Source of the DNA: Hymenobacter nitidus
Lineage (GTDB): Bacteria > Bacteroidota > Bacteroidia > Cytophagales > Hymenobacteraceae
NCBI RefSeq assembly: GCF_020447315.1
Contig: NZ_JAJADQ010000002.1
Coordinates: forward strand, 1-64,000
Direction of reading: 5' to 3'
Length of the DNA: 64,000 bases
Shown: in pieces, positions 33,675 through 42,036 of the stretch
How the letters are laid out: every line of letters begins with the position of its first letter
Numbering within the stretch: position 1 is the first letter of the stretch
Made by a program: the position numbers and the translations under genes
Notes under the pieces: generated by a model
The model's database searches: none
What the model saw: only the letters and a program-made list of their open reading frames with translations
What the model was told of the DNA's origin: nothing

Positions 33675-36134
33675 TTAGCCGCCGAACCCACCGCCACCGC
33701 CCTGGGGCGCGGCTTCAATCTTTTTCGGGGGCTTGTTCGAGCCGAAGTACCAGCTGAAGCCCACGTAGCCCACCCGCGACTCATACTTGTTCACGTAGGT
33801 GGCCCGGAAGCCATTGTCGCCGAAGGCTTCGATGCGCTGGCGCTGGGTGTTGAAGATGTCGCTCACCCGCAGCGTGAGGGCGGCGCGGTCCTGGAACAGC
33901 TTGTGGCGCAGGGCCACATCCACGCCGCCCTGGGGCAGCAGCCGGCCCTGGGTCGTGATGACGGCGGCGCGGTAGGTGCCGGTTAGCTGCACGTCGAGCT
34001 TGGCGGTGGGCGTAAAGCTGTTCATCAGGCGGGCCGTGCCGCTCAGGTTGCTGCGGCTGGCTTCGGTGTTGGCCAGGGCCGTGACCTTGTTGCGGAACAA
34101 CGAGCCGCTGGCCGTCAGGCGCCACCATTTAGCCAGAGGCTGGTTCAGGCTGAGTTCGGCGCCGTAGCTTTCGTTCTGGCCGAAGTTCTGGTAGTATTCC
34201 TTGGTAATGACGCCCACTTCCGGGTTCAGGGCCGTGGCTTCGTTGTCGACCTGCCGGATGCGCTGAATGGCGTTGGTGGTCTGGCGGTAAAACAGCGTGC
34301 TGCTCAGGCTGGCACCGCCCATCGATACCTGGTGGCCCAGCTCAAAGGCGTTGATGTACTCGGGGCGCAGGCTGGGGTCGCCGAGGCGGTAGTTGCGCTG
34401 GTCCTGGTAAAGCGGAAAAGCCAGCAGCTGCATAAAGTTGGGGCGGTTCAGGCGGCGGGCGTAGCTGAGCTGCAGGCGCTGGTCGCCGGGCAGGGTGCGC
34501 ACCACCGTGGCCGAGGGAAACAGGTTAAGGTAGTTCAGGTTGAAGGCACCCTGGCCGCCTTTCACGTTGCCCTGGGTGCGGGTGTACTCGGCCCGCACGC
34601 CGCCCTGGTAGCTCCAGGGGCCACGCTGCAGCTGGTAGGTGGCGTAGCCGGCGTGCATGTCTTCCTGGAAGTTGTAGGCTACCGAGCGGTTGTCCAGGCG
34701 GCCGTACTCGGTGGGGCGCTCCATGTTCTGCAGCAGAAAGTCGTCGGTACCGTCGTTGGTCTGCCACTGGCCTTTGTAGCCCACATCCACGCGGCTGGTC
34801 GAGTCGAGCGGGTGGGTGTAGTCGAGCTGGCCGTACACGGCGTGCAGGCGCACGCCCAGGTCCTGCTTCCACTCGGGCTGAGCCCCGGCGGCGGTCGTCA
34901 GCTGCTGCCCGATTATCACGTTGGCCCACAGGTTGGTGTAGCCCAGGTTGGCCGTCATTTCCCGGCCCTTGTGCGCGGCCCAGGTGCGCCGGTAGTCCGA
35001 CGATACATCCAAGGTCTTCACGTCTTCGGTCACGCGCTGGTTGTTCTGCTGGGCCTGGCCGTTCAGGACTGATTGCTGGGTGTTGCGGTTCAGGCCCGTG
35101 TTGATGCGGGGCTCAGCCGTCAGGGTTAGGGTTTGCTCGGGGCTGATGGTGTAGTCGAGGCCCAGGCGGCCGTCGTGCGAGGCGTTGTGGCGCTGACCCC
35201 GGCCGTCCTGGTCGATGATGATGGTCTTGTTTTCCACCACGGCCGTCTGGTCGATGGTATTACGGCTCTGGTACCGGTCGTCGCGGGCGTTGTAGCTGCC
35301 AAACAGGTTCACGTTGCCGCGGCGGCGGTTCAGGCTCAGGGAGGTGTTGTATTTCTCGCCCGTGCCCAGGTTAGCCAATGCCTGACCGTTCCAGCCGTCT
35401 TTGCGCTGCTTTTTGAGGATGATGTTGATGACGCCACCCGAGCCGGCCGCGTCGTAGCGGGCCGAAGGGTTGGTTACGACTTCCACCTTTTCAATGGCGC
35501 TGGCCGGAATCTGCTCCAGGCGGGTGCCGGTGCCGCCATTGGACGCCCCCGAGGGCTTGCCGTCAATCAGCACCGTAATGTTGCTGCTGCCGCGCATGCT
35601 CACCGTCCCGTTCTGGTCCACCGACACGGAAGGCACGTTCTGAAGCACGTTCACGGCCGTACCACCTACGCTCGTCAGGTCCTTCTCCACGTTTATCACC
35701 TTCTTATCCAGGTTATCGACCACGGCGGCCCGCTCACCCTGCACCGTCACGCCGGCCAGCTGCGTGGCCGTCGAAACCAGCTTCAGGGAGCCCAATTGGG
35801 CGTTCGGCGTCGCGGCCGTCAGGGCTACAGTCTGGCGTAGCGGCTTGTAGCCCAGCACCGTGGCCCGCACCAGGTAAGAGCCCAGAGCTACCTTTTCCAC
35901 GGTGAAAGCGCCGTTTTCGCCTGTCTGGGCGCCTTGCACAAAGGCCGAGTCCTGGGCCCGCAGCACTACCACGTTGGCAAATGGTAGGGGCTGGCTGGTG
36001 GTTTTGTCGAGCAGAACACCCGATACGGAACCGGCGGTCGGGCTAGCGTTTTGGGCGTGCAGGCCCAGCGGTAAGAGCGTAAGAAGCAACCCCAGGCACC
36101 GCAGGGCCCGGTAAAAAGTAGACGAGAAGGTCAT
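33675..36134 (-). CDS. TonB-dependent receptor with CarboxypepD_reg domain
   Basis: An 819-residue outer-membrane transporter. Signal peptide (MTFSSTFYRALRCLGLLLTLLPLGLHAQ), then CarboxypepD_reg (about 35-115; GSVSGVLLDKTTSQPLPFAN), TonB plug (about 120-240; VINVEKDLTSVGGTAVNVLQ, SSNITVLIDGKPSG, IPASAIEKVEVVTNPSARYD) and an OMP_b-brl_3-type barrel to a C-terminus with GGGGGFGG. The substrate is unknown; no SusD gene is adjacent, so it is not a SusCD pair. The 36221 extension was rejected for lack of a signal. Its promoter matches that of the mini-gene at 37123. Confidence 0.92.
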   Translation of the reverse strand: MTFSSTFYRALRCLGLLLTLLPLGLHAQNASPTAGSVSGVLLDKTTSQPLPFANVVVLRAQDSAFVQGAQTGENGAFTVEKVALGSYLVRATVLGYKPLRQTVALTAATPNAQLGSLKLVSTATQLAGVTVQGERAAVVDNLDKKVINVEKDLTSVGGTAVNVLQNVPSVSVDQNGTVSMRGSSNITVLIDGKPSGASNGGTGTRLEQIPASAIEKVEVVTNPSARYDAAGSGGVINIILKKQRKDGWNGQALANLGTGEKYNTSLSLNRRRGNVNLFGSYNARDDRYQSRNTIDQTAVVENKTIIIDQDGRGQRHNASHDGRLGLDYTISPEQTLTLTAEPRINTGLNRNTQQSVLNGQAQQNNQRVTEDVKTLDVSSDYRRTWAAHKGREMTANLGYTNLWANVIIGQQLTTAAGAQPEWKQDLGVRLHAVYGQLDYTHPLDSTSRVDVGYKGQWQTNDGTDDFLLQNMERPTEYGRLDNRSVAYNFQEDMHAGYATYQLQRGPWSYQGGVRAEYTRTQGNVKGGQGAFNLNYLNLFPSATVVRTLPGDQRLQLSYARRLNRPNFMQLLAFPLYQDQRNYRLGDPSLRPEYINAFELGHQVSMGGASLSSTLFYRQTTNAIQRIRQVDNEATALNPEVGVITKEYYQNFGQNESYGAELSLNQPLAKWWRLTASGSLFRNKVTALANTEASRSNLSGTARLMNSFTPTAKLDVQLTGTYRAAVITTQGRLLPQGGVDVALRHKLFQDRAALTLRVSDIFNTQRQRIEAFGDNGFRATYVNKYESRVGYVGFSWYFGSNKPPKKIEAAPQGGGGGFGG

Positions 36135-36394
36135 GGCGAGAGAAGTAGGAAGTGGAAAAACGAGGCAAGGGCAGGCCAGTCCAGCAGCCGCGGATCCGCT
36201 GGGGTGCCTTTGCGCAGGCATTCAAATAAAGAGCAGAAGGTTTCTTCGCCGAAGTATCGGGGCCACCTCGGAAGCCAGCCAGAAGCTATTCTTCTGGAGA
36301 CTGGTACAGCGCTGCAAAGCGGAGGTGGTCTGATGCGAGACCTGCTGCCGTGGTAGGGTAGCCGGTGCGAAGAGAGGTACGGTGATTTCTAAGA

Positions 36395-36431
36395 CAAATA
36401 TAGTAGAAGGTACTATGTGACGCAAGGTACC
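36395..36431 (-). promoter_or_regulatory. TonB receptor promoter with GGTAC-type dyad
   Basis: On the minus strand TTG (36423-36425), a 20-base spacer, then TATATTTG (36395-36402), which matches the consensus -33/-7 pair. A 23-bp dyad GGTAC-N13-GTACC (36409-36431) overlaps it. The leader to the ATG is about 260 bases. Identical arrangement at 37755-37791. Confidence 0.72.
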
Positions 36432-36642
36432 TTGATAAAAAAATAATTGTTTTTGGCTGGTGCTCATGGTAAGCGCCTCAAAAACAACTAAGTAGGTAAT
36501 GGGTCGGTATTACGTTTCGGGGCCGGTTGCTCCGAAAAAGGGTAAGCAGGCGAGGAGAAGGGATGTTCAGGCGGCAGCGGAGCCCGAAGTATAAGGCTCC
36601 GCCGCCAGCTCAAACAGTACCCAAGTCGGGAGGCGCTGCGGC
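36432..36642. other. Gap between the TonB receptor promoter and paralogue 3
   Basis: Contains no supported gene: an A/T-rich tract at 36437-36452 and otherwise GC-rich sequence. No terminator for the gene at 36643 was recognised. Confidence 0.4.
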
Positions 36643-37020
36643 CTAGCGAGCGGCGTAGATCCGCTGGGTGCGGCGCTGAAAGGTCAGCCCGTTCGACACC
36701 ATGGAGTTGTTGTGGGTCCGCTGCACCTGCACCAGGGCATTGCTCAACATGCGGGCCGTGCGGCGGCAGGCGGTGGTACCGCGGCTGGGGTCCAGGCACA
36801 GCTCATCCAGGCGCTCCTCGTAGATTTTCTCGTGCTGGGCGTTGTAGAAGCGGACTACGCTGTAGTCGCGGCGGGCCTGGTCGGTTTCAATGGACCAGTA
36901 GCCGCTGTTGGGCTGCTTGCCATCCTCAGTGTAGACGGACGTTTGGGCATTAGCCACGGTGATTGAGAAACCAAAAGCAACTGCCAGCAGGCTCAGACGG
37001 GAAATCAGGGAAGTTTTCAT
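36643..37020 (-). CDS. Small secreted protein, lineage-specific family (paralogue 3)
   Basis: Function not recognised. A 125-residue exported protein with a signal peptide (MKTSLISRLSLLAVAFGFS...ANAQ). Core: TSVYTEDGKQPNSGYWSIET, RRDYSVVRFYNAQHE, IYEERLDELCLDPSRG, CRRTARML, and a Arg-rich end (RTQRIYAAR). It is closely related to the protein at 29113 (same C-x9-C and PSRGT), more than 7 kb away, and more distantly to 28620. Its 102-bp upstream gap to the mini CarboxypepD_reg gene has no -7 match, so co-transcription with that gene is possible. Confidence 0.82.
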   Translation of the reverse strand: MKTSLISRLSLLAVAFGFSITVANAQTSVYTEDGKQPNSGYWSIETDQARRDYSVVRFYNAQHEKIYEERLDELCLDPSRGTTACRRTARMLSNALVQVQRTHNNSMVSNGLTFQRRTQRIYAAR

Positions 37021-37122
37021 AGCGCAGAAAGTGAAGAGTGAAGTTGTAGAGAAAGCACTCCGGCAAACGCCGGGGCTACAAGCAAATGAGAAGGAAAATC
37101 AGGCGGGAAAGCTTGGTAAAGC

Positions 37123-37512
37123 CTAGTTATTGTAGGCCAGCATGTGCGAATTCAGGGGCTGCAGACTCATAGTACCCAAAGCCACGTTGGCTTTCTGAGG
37201 CCGGAAAGTCAGCTCGGGCTGGTTGGGCTGGTAGCCCAGTACCGTGGTGCGGAGCGTGTAGCTGCCAAAGGGCACGTCTTTCAGGCAGAAGGTACCATCG
37301 GCGCGGGTTTGGGCGCTGCGAATCAAGGTGTTACCACGACTACTAACCAGTACGACGTTGGTGCCGGGTATCGGCTCGTGGGTGTCAGCGTCCCGCAAAA
37401 CGCCGGTCAGGGTGCCGTGCTGGGCAGTGGGCTCGGAGCTTTCTACGCCCGAAATCAGTAGGGCGGCAAATGAGAGGGCAGCAAAGGAACGGAAGAAGAC
37501 GGAGGAGTTCAT
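37123..37512 (-). CDS. Stand-alone CarboxypepD_reg protein, likely partial receptor duplicate
   Basis: A 129-residue exported protein: signal-like N-terminus (MNSSVFFRSFAALSFAALLIS) and one CarboxypepD_reg domain (GTLTGVLRDADTHEPIPGTN, AQTRADGTF, GSYTLRTTVLGYQP). Its sequence parallels the N-terminus of the TonB receptor at 33675 (GxLxGVLxDxxTxxPxP, TVLGYxP), and the two genes also share promoter and leader features. It ends (SHMLAYNN) without plug or barrel. It may be a duplicated 5' fragment that has stayed open, or a separate small domain protein; the first seems likelier. Confidence 0.78.
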   Translation of the reverse strand: MNSSVFFRSFAALSFAALLISGVESSEPTAQHGTLTGVLRDADTHEPIPGTNVVLVSSRGNTLIRSAQTRADGTFCLKDVPFGSYTLRTTVLGYQPNQPELTFRPQKANVALGTMSLQPLNSHMLAYNN

Positions 37513-37754
37513 GGCAGGAAGTGAAAAGGGAAAGTTGGGGCAAAGGCCAGCCAGGGCGCGTCCAGGCAGCCGCGGATCTGTTCCGGAGGAGTAGCCGGCA
37601 AATGCAGAAAGATGAGATGCTCAAGCCCAGCGGGACGCTGCCTATGCAACGTGCTGTGGGTCAGGGCCCCGGTAGAGTGGGGCTACGCTGCCTGGTGGTA
37701 AGTTGGGGTCCGGCTTGTGGGCCTTTTCCCGTTAGGCAGAGCGGAAGAACATGA

Positions 37755-37791
37755 CAAAGGTAACATATGGTACTATGTGATGCAAGGTAGT
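37755..37791 (-). promoter_or_regulatory. Twin of the TonB receptor promoter
   Basis: On the minus strand TTG (37783-37785), a 20-base spacer, and TACCTTTG (37755-37762), with GGTAC at 37769-37773 and a matching but less symmetric right half (GTAGT). 20 of 21 bases match the first site from 37769. The leader is about 243 bases, and GCAGCCGCGGATC lies at 37566-37578, 54 bp before the start codon; in the receptor leader it is at 36184-36196, 50 bp before. Confidence 0.72.
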
Positions 37792-38004
37792 TTTAAAATT
37801 TATTTTCATTTGAGTGAAAATCCTTGCACTTACAAGGGAAAACAAAGCCTTAATTGGAGTTTGCCCGTCCCACCATGTACTATTGCCTGCATCACATCCA
37901 TAAGATGTGGGCGAGAAGCAAAGGGCTGCCTATGGTCTAAATTATTTTTATTGAATATATGGTATTCGGTAATTAACTATCTGTTATATAGATGTTTGGG
38001 TAAT
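37792..38004. other. AT-rich intergenic island
   Basis: A visibly AT-rich block (about 210 bases) in a GC-rich genome, between the twin promoter and the MORN gene's terminator. A frame of 96 codons passes through it but has no homology or codon character, so no gene is called. Confidence 0.5.
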
Positions 38005-38053
38005 TAAAAAAAGAAGCCCCACTACTATGCGCCAGGCACAGCGGTGGGACTTC
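38005..38053 (-). terminator. Terminator after the MORN-repeat gene
   Basis: GAAGCCCCAC (38013-38022) pairs with GTGGGACTTC (38044-38053), one wobble pair; on the minus strand TTTTTTT follows. Confidence 0.75.
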
Positions 38054-38093
38054 AAAATGGGTGGGGCGCTAGTGGCGCCGCCAGATCAGGCGG

Positions 38094-39521
38094 TTATTTG
38101 CCCGCCTTCACCTCCTGGCCGTTCCGGAACGTTACTTTTTTGGTCACCGTCTTGCCATCGGGGCCGAAGTAGGTCCAGACGCCGGTTTCACGGTTGTTGC
38201 GGAAGGCTCCACTGATTTCGGTGGTGCCATCCTCGCGCAGCTGCTTAAAGCTGCCCGCTTTCACGCCCTTTAGGTAGGTCGTTTCCGACTTGAGCTTGCC
38301 TGAGCTGTAAAACTCCCGGCCAATGCCCACGGGGCGCCCATTTTCATATAGCAGCTTGCTCTGCACCGCGCCGTTGTCGTAGTAGGTGAGCTTTTCACCG
38401 CCCAGCTTGCCGTTCACGTACGTTTCCTGGGTCTGCACCTGCTTGCCACCGGGGAAGAATGTGCGCCAGGTACCGCTGGGCTGGCCGTTCTTGTACAGCT
38501 GCTCGCCCTTGGCCATGCCGTCCTCGTAGTACAGCGTAATCTTCCGGTCCCGGGCCTGGTTGGAGTACTCGATGGTTTGCTCCGGCTTGCCCGACTCGTA
38601 GAAATCCTGCTGCGGGCCGTTGAGCACGCCGTTGCGGTAGGTCATCTTGCTTTTGATGGCCCCACTCTCGTAGTAGGCTTTGGCCGGGCCCTCCAGGTTG
38701 GCCGTGCCGCCCGTCATCTGGCGGGCCTGCTTGGTCAGGTCGTCGCCGAGCGGGTTTTTCACAGCGCGGCCGCTCAGGTTAGAGGCCACGTAGGTGCCTT
38801 CGGTGCGCAGCTTGCCCGAGCGGTAGTAGCTGCGGTAGGAGCCCCGGCCGGTGCGGTCGGCCAGCACTTCGGTTTCTACCTGTCCGTTGTCGTAGTAGGT
38901 TTTGTAGGGGCCCGCCAGCAGGCCGCGGCTGAAAGTGGCCTCGCTCTGTAGCTGCCCGTTCGGGTAGTAGGTTTTCACTGGTCCGTTGGCCTGCCCGTTC
39001 TCGTAGGTGATTTCGGCCTTGGGCTTGCCATCGGCATACAGCTCCCGCACTGCGCCGCTTGGTTGACCATTATTGAGCGTGGTTTCCAGCTTCACCTCGC
39101 CGCTGGGGTGGTAGTAGCGCAGCGTGCCGGTGGGCTGGTCGTTGTCGTAGGAGCCTTCCTGGGCCACCTTGCCCGACTCATAATACGTCTTGAACGGGCC
39201 CTGGCGCGTGCCCTGGCTGTAAGTTACCTCCAGGCGGCGCTTGCCGCTGGGGTGAAACTCGACGTAGGCGCTGTCGCGCTTGCCGCCGGCGTAGCGCGTC
39301 TGAGCCTCCAGCTTGCCCGAGCGGTAAAAACGCTTGTATGGGCCTTCCAGCACCGTGTCGCCGGCTACCAGGGCGCTGTATACCTCGCGCTTCTGGGTGT
39401 TGGTCGAGTCGAAGTAAGAAACCAGGCGCCGCAGCTTCTGGGCCTGCGCGGCCTGGGTCGAAACCAGCCCGAGCGCTGCCAGCAGCCACAATCGGGGAGA
39501 AAACAAGGAAGTCACGATCAT
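38094..39521 (-). CDS. MORN-repeat (YwqK-like) secreted protein
   Basis: A 475-residue exported protein with signal peptide (MIVTSLFSPRLWLLAALGLVS..AQAQ) and about 15 repeats of 23-24 residues of the MORN_2/YwqK type: YYxSGKLxxExxYxNGxxxGPxKxYY. YwqK-type proteins are called antitoxins in databases, but those annotations are weak; here the signal peptide points to an envelope location. The start at 39521 was chosen because it opens the signal sequence; the frame extends to 39590. Tandem repeats mean unit number may vary between strains. Confidence 0.86.
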   Translation of the reverse strand: MIVTSLFSPRLWLLAALGLVSTQAAQAQKLRRLVSYFDSTNTQKREVYSALVAGDTVLEGPYKRFYRSGKLEAQTRYAGGKRDSAYVEFHPSGKRRLEVTYSQGTRQGPFKTYYESGKVAQEGSYDNDQPTGTLRYYHPSGEVKLETTLNNGQPSGAVRELYADGKPKAEITYENGQANGPVKTYYPNGQLQSEATFSRGLLAGPYKTYYDNGQVETEVLADRTGRGSYRSYYRSGKLRTEGTYVASNLSGRAVKNPLGDDLTKQARQMTGGTANLEGPAKAYYESGAIKSKMTYRNGVLNGPQQDFYESGKPEQTIEYSNQARDRKITLYYEDGMAKGEQLYKNGQPSGTWRTFFPGGKQVQTQETYVNGKLGGEKLTYYDNGAVQSKLLYENGRPVGIGREFYSSGKLKSETTYLKGVKAGSFKQLREDGTTEISGAFRNNRETGVWTYFGPDGKTVTKKVTFRNGQEVKAGK

Positions 39522-39620
39522 CAAAAAGGAGAAAAGAAAAGCAGAGCGGCCACACCAGTACCCGCTCCCTGCCTGCAAACGCCAAGCCACTCCGCTTTAG
39601 TTTGCCCCGGCGAAATAGCA

Positions 39621-39651
39621 AATAAAAAGCCGCCCTATTCAGAGCGGCTTT
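39621..39651 (-). terminator. Terminator after the thiolase gene
   Basis: AAAGCCGC (39626-39633) and GCGGCTTT (39644-39651); on the minus strand the T run follows at 39624-39628. It lies between thiolase and the MORN gene. Confidence 0.7.
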
Positions 39652-39654
39652 CTA

Positions 39655-39662
39655 CAAAGATA
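39655..39662 (-). promoter_or_regulatory. Possible MORN gene -7 element beside a terminator
   Basis: Minus-strand TATCTTTG, adjacent to the thiolase terminator stem. Transcription would begin inside the stem, so the new RNA could not form that terminator. A TTG lies 23 bases upstream. Confidence 0.45.
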
Positions 39663-39710
39663 CATAGCATGGGTTCAGCCGATTTCAATTTCCGGCCGAA
39701 CCGCGCCAGA

Positions 39711-40892
39711 CTACATCCGCTCGATTACCAGGCTCGACGCGCCGCCGCCACCGTTGCAGATACCGGTTACGCCGATTCTACCGCCTTCATTTTTCAGCAC
39801 GTTCAGCAGCGTGGTCACGATGCGCGCCCCCGAAGCTCCCAGCGGGTGACCCAGGGATACGGCGCCGCCGTATACGTTTACCTTGGTGCCTTCCAGGTTC
39901 AGCAGCTTGTTGTTGGCCAACGAAACCACCGAGAAAGCCTCGTTGATTTCGTAGAAATCCACTTCGCTGGCGTCCACGCCGGCATTTTTCAGGGCCTTGG
40001 GAATGGCCAGGGAAGGGGAGGTGGTGAACCACTCGGGCGCCTGCTCGGCATCGGCGAAGCCCCGGATTTTGCCGATGGGCGTCACGCCCAGGGCCTCGGC
40101 CTTCTCCTTGCTCATGAGCAGGATAGCCGCGGCGCCGTCGTTCAGCGTCGAGGCGTTGGCGGCCGTTACGGTACCGTCCTTGGTGAAGGCGGGGCGCAGA
40201 CCGGCCACTTTGGTGAAGTCCACTTTCAGGTATTCCTCGTCGTCTTCGATAACCGTGGTTTTGCCGCGGCTTTCGATAGTGACGGGCACGATTTCGTCTT
40301 TCTTCTTGCCTTCCTTGGCTGCTTTGGCGCTGCGGGTGTACGACTCAATGGCAAATTCATCCTGCTGCTCACGGGTGAAGCCCATTTCCTTGGCCGTATG
40401 CTCGGCCGCGTTGCCCATGGCGTAGTCGTTGTAAGGGTCCCACAGGCCGTCTTTCATCAGGCCATCTATCATCTGGCTATGGCCGTACTTGGCGCCGAAA
40501 CGGGCTTTGTCCAGGTAATAGGGCACGTTCGACATGCTCTCCATGCCCCCGGCCAGAATCACCTCCGACTGGCCCAGCATGATGGCCTGCGCGGCAAACA
40601 TGATGGCCTTGGTGCCCGAAGCACATACTTTATTAACGGTAGTGCACTCTACCGTGTCGGGCAAGCCCGCTTTCTTGGCCGCCTGCCGGGCGGGCGCCTG
40701 GCCCAGGTTGGCCGAAATAACGTTGCCCATGATAACCTGGTCAACTTCCTTACCGTCGACGCCAGCTTTTTCCAGCGCGCCTTTCAGGGCAATAGCGCCC
40801 AGCTCAGTGGCCGACAACGAGGCCAGGCTGCCGCCGAAGCTGCCAATGGGCGTGCGCACGGCCGAAATGATATATACTTCTTTGATCTGCAT
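39711..40892 (-). CDS. Acetyl-CoA C-acetyltransferase (thiolase)
   Basis: A 393-residue thiolase that condenses two acetyl-CoA or cleaves 3-ketoacyl-CoA. Catalytic residues: Cys90 (VNKVCASGTKAI), His349 (LGHPLGASGAR) and Cys379 (GICNGGGGAS). The start at 40892 (MQIKEVYIISAVRTPIGSFG) is the family N-terminus. It is monocistronic, with a -7 candidate at 40931 and a terminator after the stop. Neither hydroxybutyryl-CoA genes nor other beta-oxidation genes are close, so its pathway is undetermined (fatty acid oxidation, or acetoacetyl-CoA formation). Confidence 0.95.
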   Translation of the reverse strand: MQIKEVYIISAVRTPIGSFGGSLASLSATELGAIALKGALEKAGVDGKEVDQVIMGNVISANLGQAPARQAAKKAGLPDTVECTTVNKVCASGTKAIMFAAQAIMLGQSEVILAGGMESMSNVPYYLDKARFGAKYGHSQMIDGLMKDGLWDPYNDYAMGNAAEHTAKEMGFTREQQDEFAIESYTRSAKAAKEGKKKDEIVPVTIESRGKTTVIEDDEEYLKVDFTKVAGLRPAFTKDGTVTAANASTLNDGAAAILLMSKEKAEALGVTPIGKIRGFADAEQAPEWFTTSPSLAIPKALKNAGVDASEVDFYEINEAFSVVSLANNKLLNLEGTKVNVYGGAVSLGHPLGASGARIVTTLLNVLKNEGGRIGVTGICNGGGGASSLVIERM

Positions 40893-40930
40893 AAGAGGGA
40901 AGGGTGGGAGTTTTGGAGTGAATGAGAGGG

Positions 40931-40938
40931 CAAAAGTA
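40931..40938 (-). promoter_or_regulatory. Probable thiolase -7 element
   Basis: Minus-strand TACTTTTG fits TAnnTTTG, 38 bp before the start codon. Confidence 0.5.
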
Positions 40939-41064
40939 CGAATTGCGCCGCTTGCAGCCAGTGTCCGCGCGCAGGGCTACCAGATAAGCGTCCCGGTATA
41001 CTCGTTTCAAGAGCGGCCCGGTGCACAACCTGCCTGATGATGCGTTGTTTGCCGCGCTGCCGGG

Positions 41065-42036
41065 CTACCAGGTCGGCTTTTTGGGGTCGGGTTTTCTAGT
41101 GGCCCGGTGGGGCATCTGCTGCAGGTACTGCTCTTCAGCCGTGCGCAGCGCGTCCAGCAGCTGCCGGGCCTGGCCCGCACTCAGATTCATCTGTTGCAGC
41201 CGCTCCCGCTGGGTCTGGAGCTGGGTGTCGTTGCGTGAGGCCTGCTCGGTGCCGGCCTGCCGGCTGGCGGCCTGGTTCCGCTGGGTGTCTTCAGCGGCCA
41301 TATCCAGGCCGCGGGTAGTGCCCGGCTCCCGGCCCTGCGCCACGCGCTGCTGCTGCCCGGTGCCGGCCTGGAAATTATCGGCCGTTTGGTTGCCCAGCCC
41401 CGTACCCGTCTGGCTTGGGTCGCGCTGCCCACGCGGGGCGGGGCGGGGCGCGGGACTGTTGCGCGGGTCCGGTGCCTGGGTTGGGTCGTCGAGCTGGCCC
41501 GGCTGATCCTGCCCCGGCTGGTTGGCCCGGCTTTTTTCCTCGCCCTTTTTATCATCGGCACCTTTGGGCTGCGAAGCGGGTGGAATGCGCGGCTCATTAG
41601 GGGCCCGGGCCAGGTAGTCGCGCAGCACCTCGTAGTTGTAGCGGGCCTGCGCATTGGTGGGGTCGGCCAGCAGGGCCTGGCGCAACAGCCCCACCGCCTG
41701 GGCATATTCGCCCTTTTGCGCCGCCAGCACCGCCAGCTGCTGCCGGGCAATACTGCGCATTGGGGCCTGCCGGCTGCCAACGAGGCGGCCATAAGCGGCG
41801 CGGGCCTGCTGAGCCCGTCCGGCACGGGCATAGGCATGTCCCATATTCAGCAGCAACGATTCGTCTTTGGCCCCGCCCAACTCATCCACGGCCCGCTGGT
41901 AGAACTGGGCCGACCGGGCAAACTCCCCGCGGCCAAAGGCCTGCTGGGCTTGCTCTACGGCCTGGTTCCGGTCCCGGATGCGCGTCAGGCTGGTCCAGTC
42001 GGCCAGTACCAGTAACAGCAGTAAAAGAATTCTCAC
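41065..42036 (-). CDS. BatC-like tetratricopeptide repeat protein
   Basis: A 323-residue protein with an N-terminal hydrophobic helix (MRILLLLLLVLADW), TPR helices (about 25-140; AFGRGEFARSAQFYQRAV, NMGHAYARAGRAQQARAAYG, KGEYAQAVGLLRQALLADP), a Gln/Pro/Asp-rich disordered region (about 155-275), and a C-terminal helix. The GTG start at 42036 overlaps the BatB stop as GTGA, indicating translational coupling. It corresponds to the TPR component of the Bacteroides aerotolerance (Bat) cluster, whose role in stress resistance is not well defined. The TPR helices could recruit partners to the VWA protein. Confidence 0.82.
   Translation of the reverse strand: MRILLLLLLVLADWTSLTRIRDRNQAVEQAQQAFGRGEFARSAQFYQRAVDELGGAKDESLLLNMGHAYARAGRAQQARAAYGRLVGSRQAPMRSIARQQLAVLAAQKGEYAQAVGLLRQALLADPTNAQARYNYEVLRDYLARAPNEPRIPPASQPKGADDKKGEEKSRANQPGQDQPGQLDDPTQAPDPRNSPAPRPAPRGQRDPSQTGTGLGNQTADNFQAGTGQQQRVAQGREPGTTRGLDMAAEDTQRNQAASRQAGTEQASRNDTQLQTQRERLQQMNLSAGQARQLLDALRTAEEQYLQQMPHRATRKPDPKKPTW

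Noticed and set aside
37717..38007. 96-codon frame in the AT-rich island
   Set aside because: No homology, no promoter or RBS, and a translation typical of non-coding AT-rich sequence.
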